Below are positions 34,402-45,621 of a DNA stretch of 64,000 bases, piece after piece. Positions within the stretch are counted from its first letter, which is position 1. Each line of letters begins with the position of its first letter. This stretch comes from Oreohelix idahoensis (Eukaryota > Mollusca > Gastropoda > Stylommatophora > Oreohelicidae): positions 124,001 to 188,000 of the forward strand of contig JAMPIV010014848.1 of assembly GCA_024509875.1 (NCBI GenBank), read 5' to 3'. Made by a program: the position numbers and the translations under genes. The notes beneath the pieces are model-generated. The model was not told where the DNA came from, did not search any database, and saw only the letters and a list, made by a program, of their open reading frames with translations.

Positions 34402-35881
34402 TGTAGCGGAAGGTTTTATATGTGTGAGATGATAGTGCTAGAGTAGAAATAGTATTCTCTCCAGAATGTGTGAGGTCCCAGTGACAGAGAAGTACACTGG
34501 TATCACTCGATAGTCACGGCTGTGAAAGTATCTGGACTGAAAATATTCAGAGAACAGTCAGACCTTACTGCGCCACCTCCGCTATGTGACCACCTGTGAT
34601 ATAATAAAAATTCAACCAAACTCAGTATCAACTATATTGAATGAATAAAGCTGGTGAATACAATTTATATCCTCTTTATTTACATCTATCTAATTGTGGT
34701 GATTGTGTGTGACTGGTGATACAAAAGTTATATTTATACAAAAAACCAAATTGGCGAATTCAATTACAGTTTTTGCAAGTTAAACTAAAATGTCATTTCT
34801 TTAGACTCTTCCAATTAGTTGGGTAATAGACTTCTTCACTGTCTTATTCACTTTATAACTTTCACTAGTTTATCACGCAAATTGTCATCACAAAACTCTG
34901 CTTGACAATTATCACTTCTTGGGTGCACGATTGTCACAAATATCACTCATCTGTTAGTTAATCAGTGTTCATATGAGATGTACAGCTTCAGTAGGTCTTG
35001 CTTCTACCAATCCAGACACTGCCGGGGCGATTCGCATTGATCATCGAGCAATTCTTGATCATTGACCTCTGACTTTTGGTTGACAAGTATGAACCCTCGC
35101 AGGATCTAATTAAGATCAGTAAAGACTGGCTTTAGTGGAGTAACAGAACTGCCTGGCTGCAAATAACAAGATATTGGCCTCTGCACGTTCCTCTCTCTCT
35201 CCAGCCGTTGTCCTTCTGTCTTGCTTCGCTGTACAAGTGAATTTGAAATCATTTACGTCCGCCCTTATATATGCAGCTACCGGACGTACAGGAAACAAGG
35301 CTCGCAACTCCAGCAAACTTCCCAAAAAAGTTGTAACTTCGGGGGGTTTGTGCTAGAGGTGTTTCAAACCTTGGTCTCGTGCATTTCACCTTTCCCAGTT
35401 CAAGCCTTTGGAGTTATATATTTCCGTTCTCCATGAGTTGACCTTTATATCCATATGTTGTTTTCCCATATCTGTCGTGTTAACGATTTTATATTGAATT
35501 ATAAATAGGAAAAAAACACAGGATTTCTCAATGCACGGACACTATTCTTGCGAAATTCTTCACAACTACTTACTCCCTTCTGATTTCCTTGTACCTATAC
35601 ATAAATGAAGATATTCCCGTCAAAAGGAGACCATTCTCATCCTTGTCTGTCATTCCGTTCTCCTTCCCGATGTCTAATTCTAACCATGATTTCGGACGAT
35701 TTATTCTTCCTTATACACTCGCCGAAGTCATTCTATCTGACCGTGGGAAACCCCTTCTCTGATTGGCTGCCCTAGATACACACAGGAAAAATACCCCTGC
35801 ATTCCTTTGTTCAGGTCAGCACACTGGTGTCCCACTTTTCGGTCTTCAAACATTTAACTAGGCAATGCGTAACATGCGACA
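34402..35881 (-). repeat. El3 3' LTR
   Basis: Matches 38551-40027. Plus-strand termini are TGTAGCGG and GCGACA. On the minus strand it starts TGTCGCATG after the polypurine tract. Confidence 0.93.
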
Positions 35882-35883
35882 GA

Positions 35884-35900
35884 GCCTCCCTCTCTTTTAA
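35884..35900 (-). promoter_or_regulatory. El3 polypurine tract
   Basis: The minus strand reads AAAAGAGAGGGAGG just before the 3' LTR. Confidence 0.75.
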
Positions 35901-35970
35901 GCTGTAGATTTCTACAGCTAACAACTGTAAGCTTTGCCGTAGTTAATGTTCTTCTTACTCTCGTTCTATC

Positions 35971-38268
35971 TCAGTTGGGTGTCGAGTAAGAAAATCTGCT
36001 CCTACATTTTGTTTTCATGGATATAGATTTATCCTTCGCTATCTCTCTTTTCCCAGTTCGGCTTTTCATCCAGGCCCTTACCGCTGGTGAAATGGGGTCG
36101 GTAGGTTTCCCTTGAAGTTTACCGCCCTCTTTTCGTTGATAGTTGGTTGCGGTTTTCCCTCGCAAATTCGTAGGTGTTTGATTTTGGCTACGTGATTTGT
36201 TCTTTTCTTCCAGTGCATGGGTTTCAGACTGCAATTCAACCTGTGTGGGATGTTTCCTTTCCCCTCCAGTGCAAATCTCGGGAGTACCCATGATGGCTGG
36301 TTTGCTTGTAGACTTTTGAAGACTCTTCCGCCGACTTTCTGAATCTACATGAGTGCACTCTGGACAGGAATTTACATACCAATTGATGTCTTCCGTAATA
36401 CCTGGCCAGTAGTACTGGGTGGCTATTCTTTGTTTTGTGGCACCATTACCCAGGTGTTCACTCAAAGTTATGTGCCCCCAGCCTATAACCTTATTTCTAT
36501 AGGTGGATGGTACAACAATTTGACCATGACTTTTCGTCCCTCTGCCAGCTTTCCTGTGCAAGAGTCCATGTTCCATATAGAAATTTCCTTTCCTTGGAGT
36601 GTTATGTGGTTTTGACAGTTTGCCAAAACAAGGCTTCAATGTGCTGTCAGCTACTTGAGCCCGTTTCATTTCAGTAGAATGAAATTTTAATTTGGTGTCC
36701 CTCTCTATGTTCCTGGAGTCAGACCTGGTCTGGATTTCTGCCATAACCATAGGTTTCACCGGGTTTCCCAAGAAAACATATCTACGCCCCAACATCAGGG
36801 GGTAAAAGGGATCATCTAACACTGCTGCATTTATCTCCCCTTCCACATAGCGACAACTGACATGAATCTTTGCTATGGGTAAAGTGAGGGGTAATGCTCC
36901 TTTTAGTGGCCCTTGAATATCTACTGTTTCTGTGGTGATTTGTTCAGGGCGCACCAGAGATGCACACACGACTGCGTCATAGGACAAACCTGTGTCATAC
37001 ATTCCTGTGACTTGTTTGCCATTCACAGTCACTATCTCCTGTGTAGGTGGGTGATGGAGGCTATTCTGACTCACTGTCAGTTCCTTCCTATCCGAAGTCC
37101 TCACCTGTAGACATGCAGCATGATGAAGAGGTTTTTTCCTTCCACATTTATCAGTGTTGTGGTTGTTCATTTTGCAGAACTTACACCATTTTTCTTCCCT
37201 TCGTGAGGGTGGTTTATTGTTATATCCTGGAGGGTTCTTGTCTTTGTAGTTATATCTTTGGTTGTTCTTGGTTGTATTGTCCTTTTGTTCAAACTCGTTT
37301 TGGTTTTGTGGTGACTTGAAACTATCTCCCTGCTTCCTCTTATTTCCTTGAGTCAGGGGGTGAGCCAGTTTGTGACTTTCTGCATAGATGATTATTTCAT
37401 CTAATCTCTCTCTTTTATGTTCTACCAGGAATGTCTTCGTCTCAGGAGACATGGACTCCAGGAGTTGTTCTATCAACATCATCTCCTTGATCCCTTCAAA
37501 ATCCTGATTGAAGTTTCCTAACTGACACCACCTCAGCAAGTAACTTTCCAACCTTGCTGAGAACTGCTGATATGTTTCTCCTGTCTGGAGCATAGCAGTT
37601 CTAAATCGCCTTCTATAAGCTTCTGCGTTTTGTTCGTAACGCAACAACAATGCTTGTTTCAAGGCTTCATAGTTTTCCTGATCTTCTTTTTGCATCTTCA
37701 AGTAGACATTATAAGATACTCCTCTCAATCCCTGTGACAACTTCAAATTCCACTTTTCTTTTTCTAGGCCATAAGTAGTGGCCAATCGTTCATATCTGTC
37801 AAGGTAATCCTCTATTCCCTCTTCTTTCTCCACAAATGGGTCCAAGTGGAAGTTCATAGCTCCATTGGAGGTGCTTTGGCTGGCGCTGGTATCCGAATGA
37901 GATGACCTACTACCATTAGTAGTAGCCACTGCCTGTATTTCAAGCTCTTTTAATCTCAGTTCATGGTCTCTATCAGCTTGTAGCTTCCTTTCCTCAGCTG
38001 TTAATCTTCTTTCTTCAGCCTCCAATTTCTTGGCTTGAGCCTCAACTTCCAACAGCAGCCTCTTTTCTTCAGCTTCCATTCTTTTGGCTTCTCTCTCAGC
38101 TTCTAGTCTTTTGGCTTCTCTCTCAGCTTCTGCTTGCAGCTTCCTTTCCTCTCTATCCATATGTTTGTCCACTTCAGTTGTGACATACTGGACGAGAGCA
38201 TCACCTGTCAAGTCCAGCTCTTTTCCCATTTGCATGATCGCAGTTCTGAACTTCACTAAGTCAGCCAT
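35971..38268 (-). CDS. El3 Gag-protease-integrase zinc domain
   Basis: 765 codons from ATG (MADLVKF). A coiled coil (about 35-115) is followed by a SCAN-like capsid domain (about 140-310; YRRRFRTAMLQTGETYQQF, YLLRW), the knuckle WCKFCKMNNHNTDKC, the protease with MYDTGLS, and the integrase zinc domain (GHITLSEH, YYWPGI, CPEC). A basic linker ends at a stop. Downstream of the knuckle the protein is nearly identical to El2; upstream it is clearly diverged. The RNase H tail seen at the end of El2 is also encoded here (VGADFLTRHP, about 35970-36020 minus) but in another frame, so a single-base shift has cut it off. The integrase core, RT and most of RNase H are missing. Confidence 0.88.
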   Translation of the reverse strand: MADLVKFRTAIMQMGKELDLTGDALVQYVTTEVDKHMDREERKLQAEAEREAKRLEAEREAKRMEAEEKRLLLEVEAQAKKLEAEERRLTAEERKLQADRDHELRLKELEIQAVATTNGSRSSHSDTSASQSTSNGAMNFHLDPFVEKEEGIEDYLDRYERLATTYGLEKEKWNLKLSQGLRGVSYNVYLKMQKEDQENYEALKQALLLRYEQNAEAYRRRFRTAMLQTGETYQQFSARLESYLLRWCQLGNFNQDFEGIKEMMLIEQLLESMSPETKTFLVEHKRERLDEIIIYAESHKLAHPLTQGNKRKQGDSFKSPQNQNEFEQKDNTTKNNQRYNYKDKNPPGYNNKPPSRREEKWCKFCKMNNHNTDKCGRKKPLHHAACLQVRTSDRKELTVSQNSLHHPPTQEIVTVNGKQVTGMYDTGLSYDAVVCASLVRPEQITTETVDIQGPLKGALPLTLPIAKIHVSCRYVEGEINAAVLDDPFYPLMLGRRYVFLGNPVKPMVMAEIQTRSDSRNIERDTKLKFHSTEMKRAQVADSTLKPCFGKLSKPHNTPRKGNFYMEHGLLHRKAGRGTKSHGQIVVPSTYRNKVIGWGHITLSEHLGNGATKQRIATQYYWPGITEDINWYVNSCPECTHVDSESRRKSLQKSTSKPAIMGTPEICTGGERKHPTQVELQSETHALEEKNKSRSQNQTPTNLRGKTATNYQRKEGGKLQGKPTDPISPAVRAWMKSRTGKREIAKDKSISMKTKCRSRFSYSTPN

Positions 38269-38435
38269 TATATTAAGTTAAGTAGGGTATGAAAACTTAC
38301 CTAAACTTACTTAAAATAATTATCAAATGGACAACACAATTAATCGTGCAACCTTGTGATAGTCAATATTTACTAAGTACTCTAAGGTACTGTTACTGAG
38401 AAAAAAATCTTGTTCTAGAATTTTCAAAAAAAAAT

Positions 38436-38460
38436 TTTTTTTTTTTTTTTTTTTTTTTTT
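38436..38460. repeat. Poly(T) run in El3 leader
   Basis: An uninterrupted T run preceded by an A run (AAAAAAAAATTTTT), between the primer binding site and the ORF. Confidence 0.95.
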
Positions 38461-38528
38461 CTATTGGTGGCCCAAGATAGACTAAAGATAGATGTATTAG
38501 ATAGAGGATGGCTCAGGATATACGAGAA

Positions 38529-38549
38529 TATCCCGCGATCGAGCCCCCA
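38529..38549 (-). promoter_or_regulatory. El3 primer binding site
   Basis: The minus strand starts TGGGGGCTCG one base after the LTR terminus CGCTACA, as in El2, then differs (ATCGCGGGATA). Confidence 0.65.
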
Positions 38550-38550
38550 C

Positions 38551-40027
38551 TGTAGCGGAAGGTTTTATATGTGTGAGATGATAGTGCTAGAGTAGAAATA
38601 GTATTCTCTCCAGAATGTGTGAGGTCCCAGTGACAGAGAAGTACACTGGTATCACTCGATAGTCACGGCTGTGAAAGTATCTGGACTGAAAATATTCAGA
38701 GAACAGTCAGACCTTACTGCGCCACCTCCGCTATGTGACCACCTGTGATATAATAAAAATTCAACCAAACTCAGTATCAACTATATTGAATGAATAAAGC
38801 TGGTGAATACAATTTATATCCTCTTTATTTACATCTATCTAATTGTGGTGATTGTGTGTGACTGGTGATACAAAAGTTATATTTATACAAAACCAAATTG
38901 GCGAATTCAATTACAGTTTTTGCAAGTTAAACTAAAATGTCATTTCTTTAGACTCTTCCAATTAGTTGGGTAATAGACTTCTTCACTGTCTTATTCACTT
39001 TATAACTTTCACTAGTTTATCACGCAAATTGTCATCACAAAACTCTGCTTGACAATTATCACTTCTTGGGTGCACGATTGTCACAAATATCACTCATCTG
39101 TTAGGTTAATCAGTGTTCATATGAGATGTACAGCTTCAGTAGGTCTTGCTTCTACCAATCCAGACACTGCCGGGGCGATTAGCCTTGATCATCGAGCAAT
39201 TCTTGCACATTGACCTCTGACTTTTGGTTGACAATATATGAACCCTCGCAGGATCTAATTAAGATCAGTAAAGACTGGCTTTAGTGGAGTAACAGAACTG
39301 CCTGGCTGCAAATAACAAGATATTGGCCTCTGCACGTTCCTCTCTCTCCAGCCGTTGTCCTTCTGTCTTGCTTCGCTGTACAAGTGAATTTGAAATCATT
39401 TACGTCCGCCCTTATATATGCAGCTACCGGACGTACAGGAAACAAGGCTCGCAACTCCAGCAAACTTCCCAAAAAAGTTGTAACTTCGGGGGGTTTGTGC
39501 TAGAGGAGTTTCAAACCTTGGTCTCGTGCATTTCACCTTTCCCAGTTCAAGCCTTTGGAGTTATATATATTTCCGTTCTCCATGAGTTGACCTTTATATC
39601 CATATGTTGTTTTCCCATATCTGTCGTGTTAACGATTTTATATTGAATTATAAATAGGAAAAACACAGGATTTCTCAATGCACGGACACTATTCTTGCGA
39701 AATTCTTCACAACTACTTACTCCCTTCTGATTTCCTTGTACCTATACATAAATGAAGATATTCCCGTCAAAAGGAGACCATTCTCATCCTTGTCTGTCAT
39801 TCCGTTCTCCTTCCCGACCGCTAATTCTAACCATGATTTCGGACGATTTATTCTTCCTTATACACTCGCCGAAGTCATTCTATCTGACCGTGGGAAACCC
39901 CTTCTCTGATTGGCTGCCCTAGATACACACAGGAAAATACCCCTGCATTCCTTTGTTCAGGTCAGCACACTGGTGTCCCACTTTTCGGTCTTCAAACATT
40001 TAACTAGGCAATGCGTAACATGCAACA
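38551..40027 (-). repeat. El3 5' LTR
   Basis: Direct repeat of 34402-35881. Ends CATGCAACA, followed by the CACAC target duplication. Confidence 0.93.
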
Positions 40028-40129
40028 CACACACACACAGACACACACACACGCGCGCTCACACACGAACACACCCGCGCACTCAAATAGGTAAGTCTCT
40101 AACACGTCACTCCCACCTCTGTTTTGGCG

Positions 40130-40905
40130 ACTACGACAAGACAACAACAAAAGGCTTGAATCAAACACCACAACAAAGTAGAAAAAGGCACATTCTTAGA
40201 AGTACTCAACACACAACAAGCACAGGGCGAGAAAAATATTGGGTTCCGAGCACACAAATCCTCCATCTACACATACGAACAACACCGCAATGCCCTGTCT
40301 TTTTTTTACATCAAACGACAGGTCCATCCCGACAACATCACCACATCACCCCTCAACATCTAAACTCTCTCTTCCACTATGTACACCCACAGGTACCTAC
40401 AGGTATACACAATACAACACAAATACAATACAACCTCTAAACTCTCTGTACACACACACTTAGTTACATACACAAACCCAACACACAACACGCACCTCTC
40501 TATTTTTACGACGACAATGTGACGACACCCCTCAAGGTCTGGTCTGCAGCTGTACCCCGGTGCTATATTTTATTTCTTACAATCAGTGATCATACACTGT
40601 TACTACTGTAACAAAACACTACTAATTGACAACACACTGTCTTTCCAATATAAATATATATTAAAAAAATTGTACAACGATAATATATACTCATGTAATG
40701 TAAAAAAAATACTATATATATATATGTGCTCCTATATTTTTGTTACCGTATATGCTCCTACACGTTTTGTTACTACAAAACAGTATTGAATATAAAATAA
40801 AATATATTAACTAAATTCTTTGTTACCTATATATAACTGTTGTCTACCTATTGTAAATATACGTCTAACTGTTGTCTAAATATGTGTCTAAAAGTCTTCC
40901 TATTA
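40130..40905 (-). repeat. Dispersed repeat, right copy of the distant inverted pair
   Basis: Reverse-complement partner of 28020-29060. Clear matches are around 40487-40575 (block with GTCTGGTCTGCAGCTGTAC) and 40800-40905 (TATTAACTAAATTCTTTGTT, ATATAACTGTTGTCTACC). It lacks the long (TA)n core. Confidence 0.8.
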
Positions 40906-41049
40906 TATGTATATAAATATAGTTTTCTCATCCTGATTGTAAGCATTTTTGAACCATTAATGCTTTCAATGAGTTTTGTAACCTAGTCGATGAAAAAAAG
41001 TAGAAACATGAGACGTTTATGCAATGGGATTCGTTTAATATTTGTTTGA

Positions 41050-42135
41050 AAGGCAAGACAAGTTGAAATACCTTCGAGTAACATTCGATCGGGGATTATC
41101 GCGTAATAACCATGTTTGTCACATCATACAGAAGTGCACGAGAGATCTGACAGCCCTTAAAAAAAATAATGGTTGCAGCGCACCTGAAGCAGAGACTACT
41201 GTTTCTCCTGTATCATAAGCTGGAAATATCTGTAGTTGGGTATGGCCAGTGAAAATTCACGCTGTCAATATCACAATGTGAACAACTAGAACGGATTCAA
41301 AATGAAGGGCAGTACTCGAGATACCCCGTTGTGACTATGCGGCACATGCTTGAATGGTTGTCAATTAGATATATGACGGCCCAGACAAAAGCTTATATGC
41401 GAGTAACCACAGACTAGAGGCACCCCCAGCATTGGAGCATAGTTGACATCAAAGGAGCAGGAGTAAAGAGGGTATGTCATGGATGGCACAGGCAGAGGCA
41501 ACCTTTAGGCAGGCGACCACAGTTGAAAATATTTTTAAGGGAGAAGAGTAGAGTAAGTCAGATGAAAACTGGACGAACTACCAGCAAGTCATCATCAGCT
41601 TTGGTAGAGAGTGCAGAACTTGGACCAATGGGAGGGCGGAGCTAGAAATTGATCAATTGATAAATGATCATGCTGGGGATGATAATACCACTGTGTACAC
41701 CGGTGGGTGAGAAATCAGGGTGGGAATTCTCTGCTAGAGTAAAGGGCAGAATCGTCGCTGAACATAGTGAGGCTTACATGATAACATCGAGCATAAGAAT
41801 GGAGGTAGAGGCAGCTACTACAGCCTTAATTTGGCTGTCTGGAACTTCATTAACAAGGGCAGTTATTGTATCAGACTCACAATCCATGCTTCAAAAGGTC
41901 CAAAGTGGATGGCTCCAGCATGAATAGAAAAACCTCTTAGAAGCCTCGAATCTCCAGGAACTGGTGTGGATCTACTGTCCTGGTTTTGCAGGGGTACGCT
42001 GCAATGAAAAAGCTGAAAGACTAGCTTCAAGAGCACACATATAAGGTACATTGGATATTGATAAGGGAAAGATACTGAGGGCAATTAATGATCGCCTATT
42101 AGAGAATGATATTGCAATCGACAAATCATCAAGGC
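41050..42135 (+). pseudogene. LINE (I/Jockey-like) RT end plus RNase H, second copy
   Basis: More decayed relative of 24640-25845. It begins KYLRVTFDRGLSRNNHV (RT thumb) and includes CEQLERIQNEG. The RNase H segment has SSIRMEVEAATTALIWL and VIVSDSQSMLQKV, then the remnant of the YCPG motif near 41975. The first catalytic region is damaged (VYTGG in place of VYTDGS), and multiple stops and frameshifts occur. Confidence 0.75.
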
Positions 42136-42579
42136 CAAGGGCGATGACTACTTTTGATATGTCACGAATAGAGACAAATTAAGAATCTGGTAAAAAGCTT
42201 ATAAATTCAACACAAGTTGACGGGAAAGATCATTTAATTATTTTTTTCTTAAAGAACAAAAATATATCGTTCAGCCTCTGAGGAGCTTTAATTAGGATTA
42301 GCGATGCCTTTAATTCCAGAAAATATTGTTAATTACCTATATATGGTCATGGTTTCATTTATCCTTTCCAATAATTGTAAATAGAGTAAATTATCAGATT
42401 TCGTGGATGTGTGTTTTCCTTTGTTCATCCTAAATCACCATTTATTTGTTATTATCAGTATATGTTATGAAAACTTATCTAGACCTCAATTTCCCGCCAC
42501 ACTCTCACGGATTCTTATATAAGCCTTATTAATTTTTGTTCCTGTTGTATACTTTATTTTTTTTAACTATATTCTTGAG
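42136..42579. other. No gene recognised
   Basis: AT-rich; nothing recognised apart from a short segment (AAAATATATCGTTCAGCCTC) resembling 42985-43030. Confidence 0.4.
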
Positions 42580-42790
42580 TACCGTACTCTAGGTCTGTCC
42601 ATTCACAACATCTGTTCGACAGTTATGGATGAACGGCGCGGCTGTAAATAATCCACTATTTGGTATTCTCTGTTGTTCACGTGTTACATTTTAGTAGAAA
42701 ATGCTCTATATTATTTTATTGTAGACATTCTGCATGATAAGATTCTTCTATTCTAAAATAGCCCATTCCCATTTTGTAGTCTAAGTAGTT
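42580..42790 (-). pseudogene. LINE ORF2 C-terminal remnant
   Basis: Nucleotide similarity to 20640-20830 over about 150 bases. The minus strand reads NNIEHFLLKCN. Too decayed to classify. Confidence 0.5.
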
Positions 42791-43949
42791 TCTTGTTGAG
42801 AATTTTTAGTTCCCTAGATATTTAACACGTTCTGATCTTGTTACAGCATTGAACAACTTATAATATATATAAGTCAACTTTTCAGACTTCTGTTCCACGA
42901 TACTGTCAATGCACCGGTCACTATTCTGTTAATTAAGCTTTTGATCTCTGTTATTTCGAGCTCCATTATACTATTATTATTTTTTCTTCAAAATACACCG
43001 TTCAACCCTTGATGGGTTATAATTGGGACCTATAGTGTAATAAATTCAAGATAACAAAATCAGATTTCCGATATCAGTCCAAATACAGTAAATCAAAACC
43101 AATATTGTGTGAATCAATTTGTGTGATACCCCCTTTTCAAGAAACAAACAAACAATAAAAACAAACAAATACAAACAAACAAAAAACTCTCCACTTGGAA
43201 TCGATAACCAAGGTCAATGACCTTTTTTTGTCCCGAGGCCGCGATCACCGTCAGTCCGCCCCTGATTATAAACAATTTTGGAAGACAGAAAAATAAAACG
43301 GGTACGACATGTATGACGTGTTCGGAGTTTACTACAATGAATACATGTCAAATAACAGAAGATTTGTTTCGGGAGTTTGTTGCTCGTTTTTCCCGCGTAT
43401 CATTTCAGTAAACATGACCCATTTGTCTGAAACACGATTTGCTGAATAAGATCATGTGATCATACTGACATCCATTTTATTTTCGGCCTCTAAAAGAGTA
43501 ACAAGGCACACAAAAAGAAAACGGACGTATAGCTTATTTTGTCTTTCACATCTTTTCAATGGACGAAAAACGGTCATCTGGCAGGTATTTATAATCAGTA
43601 CAACTACTTGTTGCTTGCTGACAGAAAGTTATTATCATGGGTTTTCAATGACTTTTAGAAGAGCATTTATGGCTAGTTAGGCCTATATTGGCTGCTAATG
43701 CTATTTTCTGAGCCATGCTATCTGAACGAATTCCACTCACTGCTGTTCACTGCATAGGCCTATACTTCAGTCGAGTTATTTAGTACTGGTTACATTATCA
43801 CTTGAGACATAAATAAAGTGTAGGCCTTCCCCTGCTTTGTTGCTTGGTTCACTGACATCTAACAACGTACATTTTCTAGCAAGATGCAGGCTATAATTAA
43901 TAGCCCCTTCAGTCATCACTGCCTATGGGAATGCGCCCCTGAGGTGACC
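42791..43949. other. No gene recognised
   Basis: No ORF with a domain. It includes a short AAACAAACAAAC-rich tract near 43145. Confidence 0.5.
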
Positions 43950-44464
43950 GCCCTCAGCTGCTTATTTTCCTGGTGTTCCTTTCGACATTTTTTCCTCTCT
44001 TCTGCTTGTCGTAAGAGCTTCTTTTCGCCCTATCTGAGGTGACGCGGTAGAGAACATCCGCCACTTGGTGCGATCGGAAGCTTCGTCCTCCCAGGTTGTT
44101 GGATTTATGTCCAGTAGTCTGTGCTGTCTAAGCAGTGTAGGCCTATAGGCCAACATGCTTTGAAGGCCAGCACGTGATAACACCTCAACATTTGTCACTT
44201 GGAAGGATAGGTTGTCCATGTCTCGCTGCCATATAGAATTGTGCTGGTGACGCAGGTGTTACATACCACAACTTTGGTCTTCGTTGTGAATTTGGAGTTT
44301 CCCCAAACTCGCGTTATGAGGTGGGCAAAGGTAATTGCAGTTTTTCCAATGCGGCTTTTAATTTCTGTGTCCAGAGAGAGTTTGTCGCTGCTAGTAGACC
44401 CCAGGTATGTGAAGTGGTGCACCACTGCCAATTCATAGTTATCAAGATGCAGGCTATATGTCAT
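43950..44464 (-). pseudogene. LINE reverse transcriptase C-terminal fragment
   Basis: Minus strand: LAVVHHFTYLGSTSSDKLS, LITRVWGNSKFTTKTK, TSTILYGSETWTTYP, then in another frame TNVEVLSRAGLQSM and DINPTTWEDEASDRTKWR. This is the same family as 29140-29600, with one internal deletion and a frameshift. Confidence 0.75.
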
Positions 44465-44517
44465 TGTTTATTTAGTATATTTTTCCCAGATATACAAGTG
44501 ATTTTTTGACAGAACCT

Positions 44518-44526
44518 AAGACTTGA
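44518..44526. repeat. Target-site duplication, left (RTE LINE)
   Basis: AAGACTTGA, repeated at 47409-47417 right after the element's TGA-repeat tail. Confidence 0.7.
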
Positions 44527-45611
44527 CAGAGAAAGACCACCTAAAAACTAGTAGGAGAAGCCTAAAAATAGGAACATGGAATGTTAGAACTCTAAACGGA
44601 GAAGGAAAGCTTGACAATCTTATATTAGAGGCAACAGACATGAAACTCGATATACTGGGAGTTGCAGAGGCAAGACTTTTGGATACAGGCTACATAACAA
44701 GAGACCAGTACACGCTTATACACTCAGGAGGAGAAAAACATGAAAGAGGGGTAGGAATGTTGATAAAGAAGGAGTTAGAAAAATACGTATGTGGATACTG
44801 GACACACAATGACAGAATGATGTTACTAAAGATGAGAGCAAAGCCATTTGACATATCAATCTTACAAACTTATGCACCAACTAAAGATCACAGCGAGGAA
44901 GAAATAGAAGAATACTATGAAGAGCTACAACACACACTTAAACCAGTCAAATCTACAGATGTGTTGATAGTAATGGGTGATATGAATGCAAAAGTAGGAA
45001 AAGGAAAATACAAGAAAATAGTAGGACAGTATGGATTAGGGACAAGAAATGATACAGGAGACAGACTTATCCAGTTCTGTGAAGAAAACCAGCTGGTCAT
45101 ATGTAACACCTTTTTTGAACACCACCCAAGGAAATTATACACATGGAAAAGCCCAGGAGATGTAACACAAAATCAAATCGACTATATCATGATAAAACAT
45201 AGATTTAAGAACAGTGTCACAAGTGCAAAGACACATCCTGGTGCCGACATAAATTCAGATCACAATCCAGTCGTCATCAAAGTAAATATAAAGCTGAAAA
45301 GAGCAGGAAACAGCAGACAGGAGGAACCCCAGATAGAAATATCAGCACTGAAACAACCAGATATAAAACAGAAATATTTAATTGATGTCAAAAATAAATA
45401 TCAACAGTTATTGACAGAAAGCATGGAGCAGTATAGAAGAGAAAACCCAGAAGAAAAAGCAACCGCAAAATGGGAATGCTTAAAAACAAGCATACAATCA
45501 GCAAATGCAAATTTACCTAAAAAGGAGTCTAAGAAAAATCAAATTTGGATGACAGATGACATCTTGAATAAAATGGCAGAAAGAAAGAAAGCAAAAAACA
45601 ATAGACAATGA
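44527..45611 (+). pseudogene. RTE endonuclease domain and linker
   Basis: Open for about 360 codons (no ATG at its beginning). APE-type endonuclease motifs are in order: IGTWNVRTLNG, LDILGVAEARL with the catalytic Glu, GVGMLIKKEL, LQTYAPT, VMGDMNAKVG with the Asp/Asn pair, QIDYIMI and SDHNPVVI with the terminal Asp-His. All catalytic positions appear intact. This domain nicks target DNA to prime reverse transcription. The frame is lost at NNRQ-stop. Confidence 0.85.
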
Positions 45612-45621
45612 CATACGTACT

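Larger units (their letters stand above)
34402..40027 (-). mobile_element. El3: non-autonomous Gmr1-like gypsy element
   Basis: Complete insertion reading right to left: 5' LTR (38551-40027), primer binding site (38529-38549), one ORF (35971-38268), polypurine tract (35884-35900) and 3' LTR (34402-35881). Both flanks carry CACAC (34397-34401 and 40028-40032), a 5-bp target duplication as expected for gypsy integrase, though in CA-rich DNA it is weak evidence on its own. The LTRs differ at only about a dozen sites and indels. The architecture equals that of El2, but the LTRs and gag are a different family. Confidence 0.92.
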
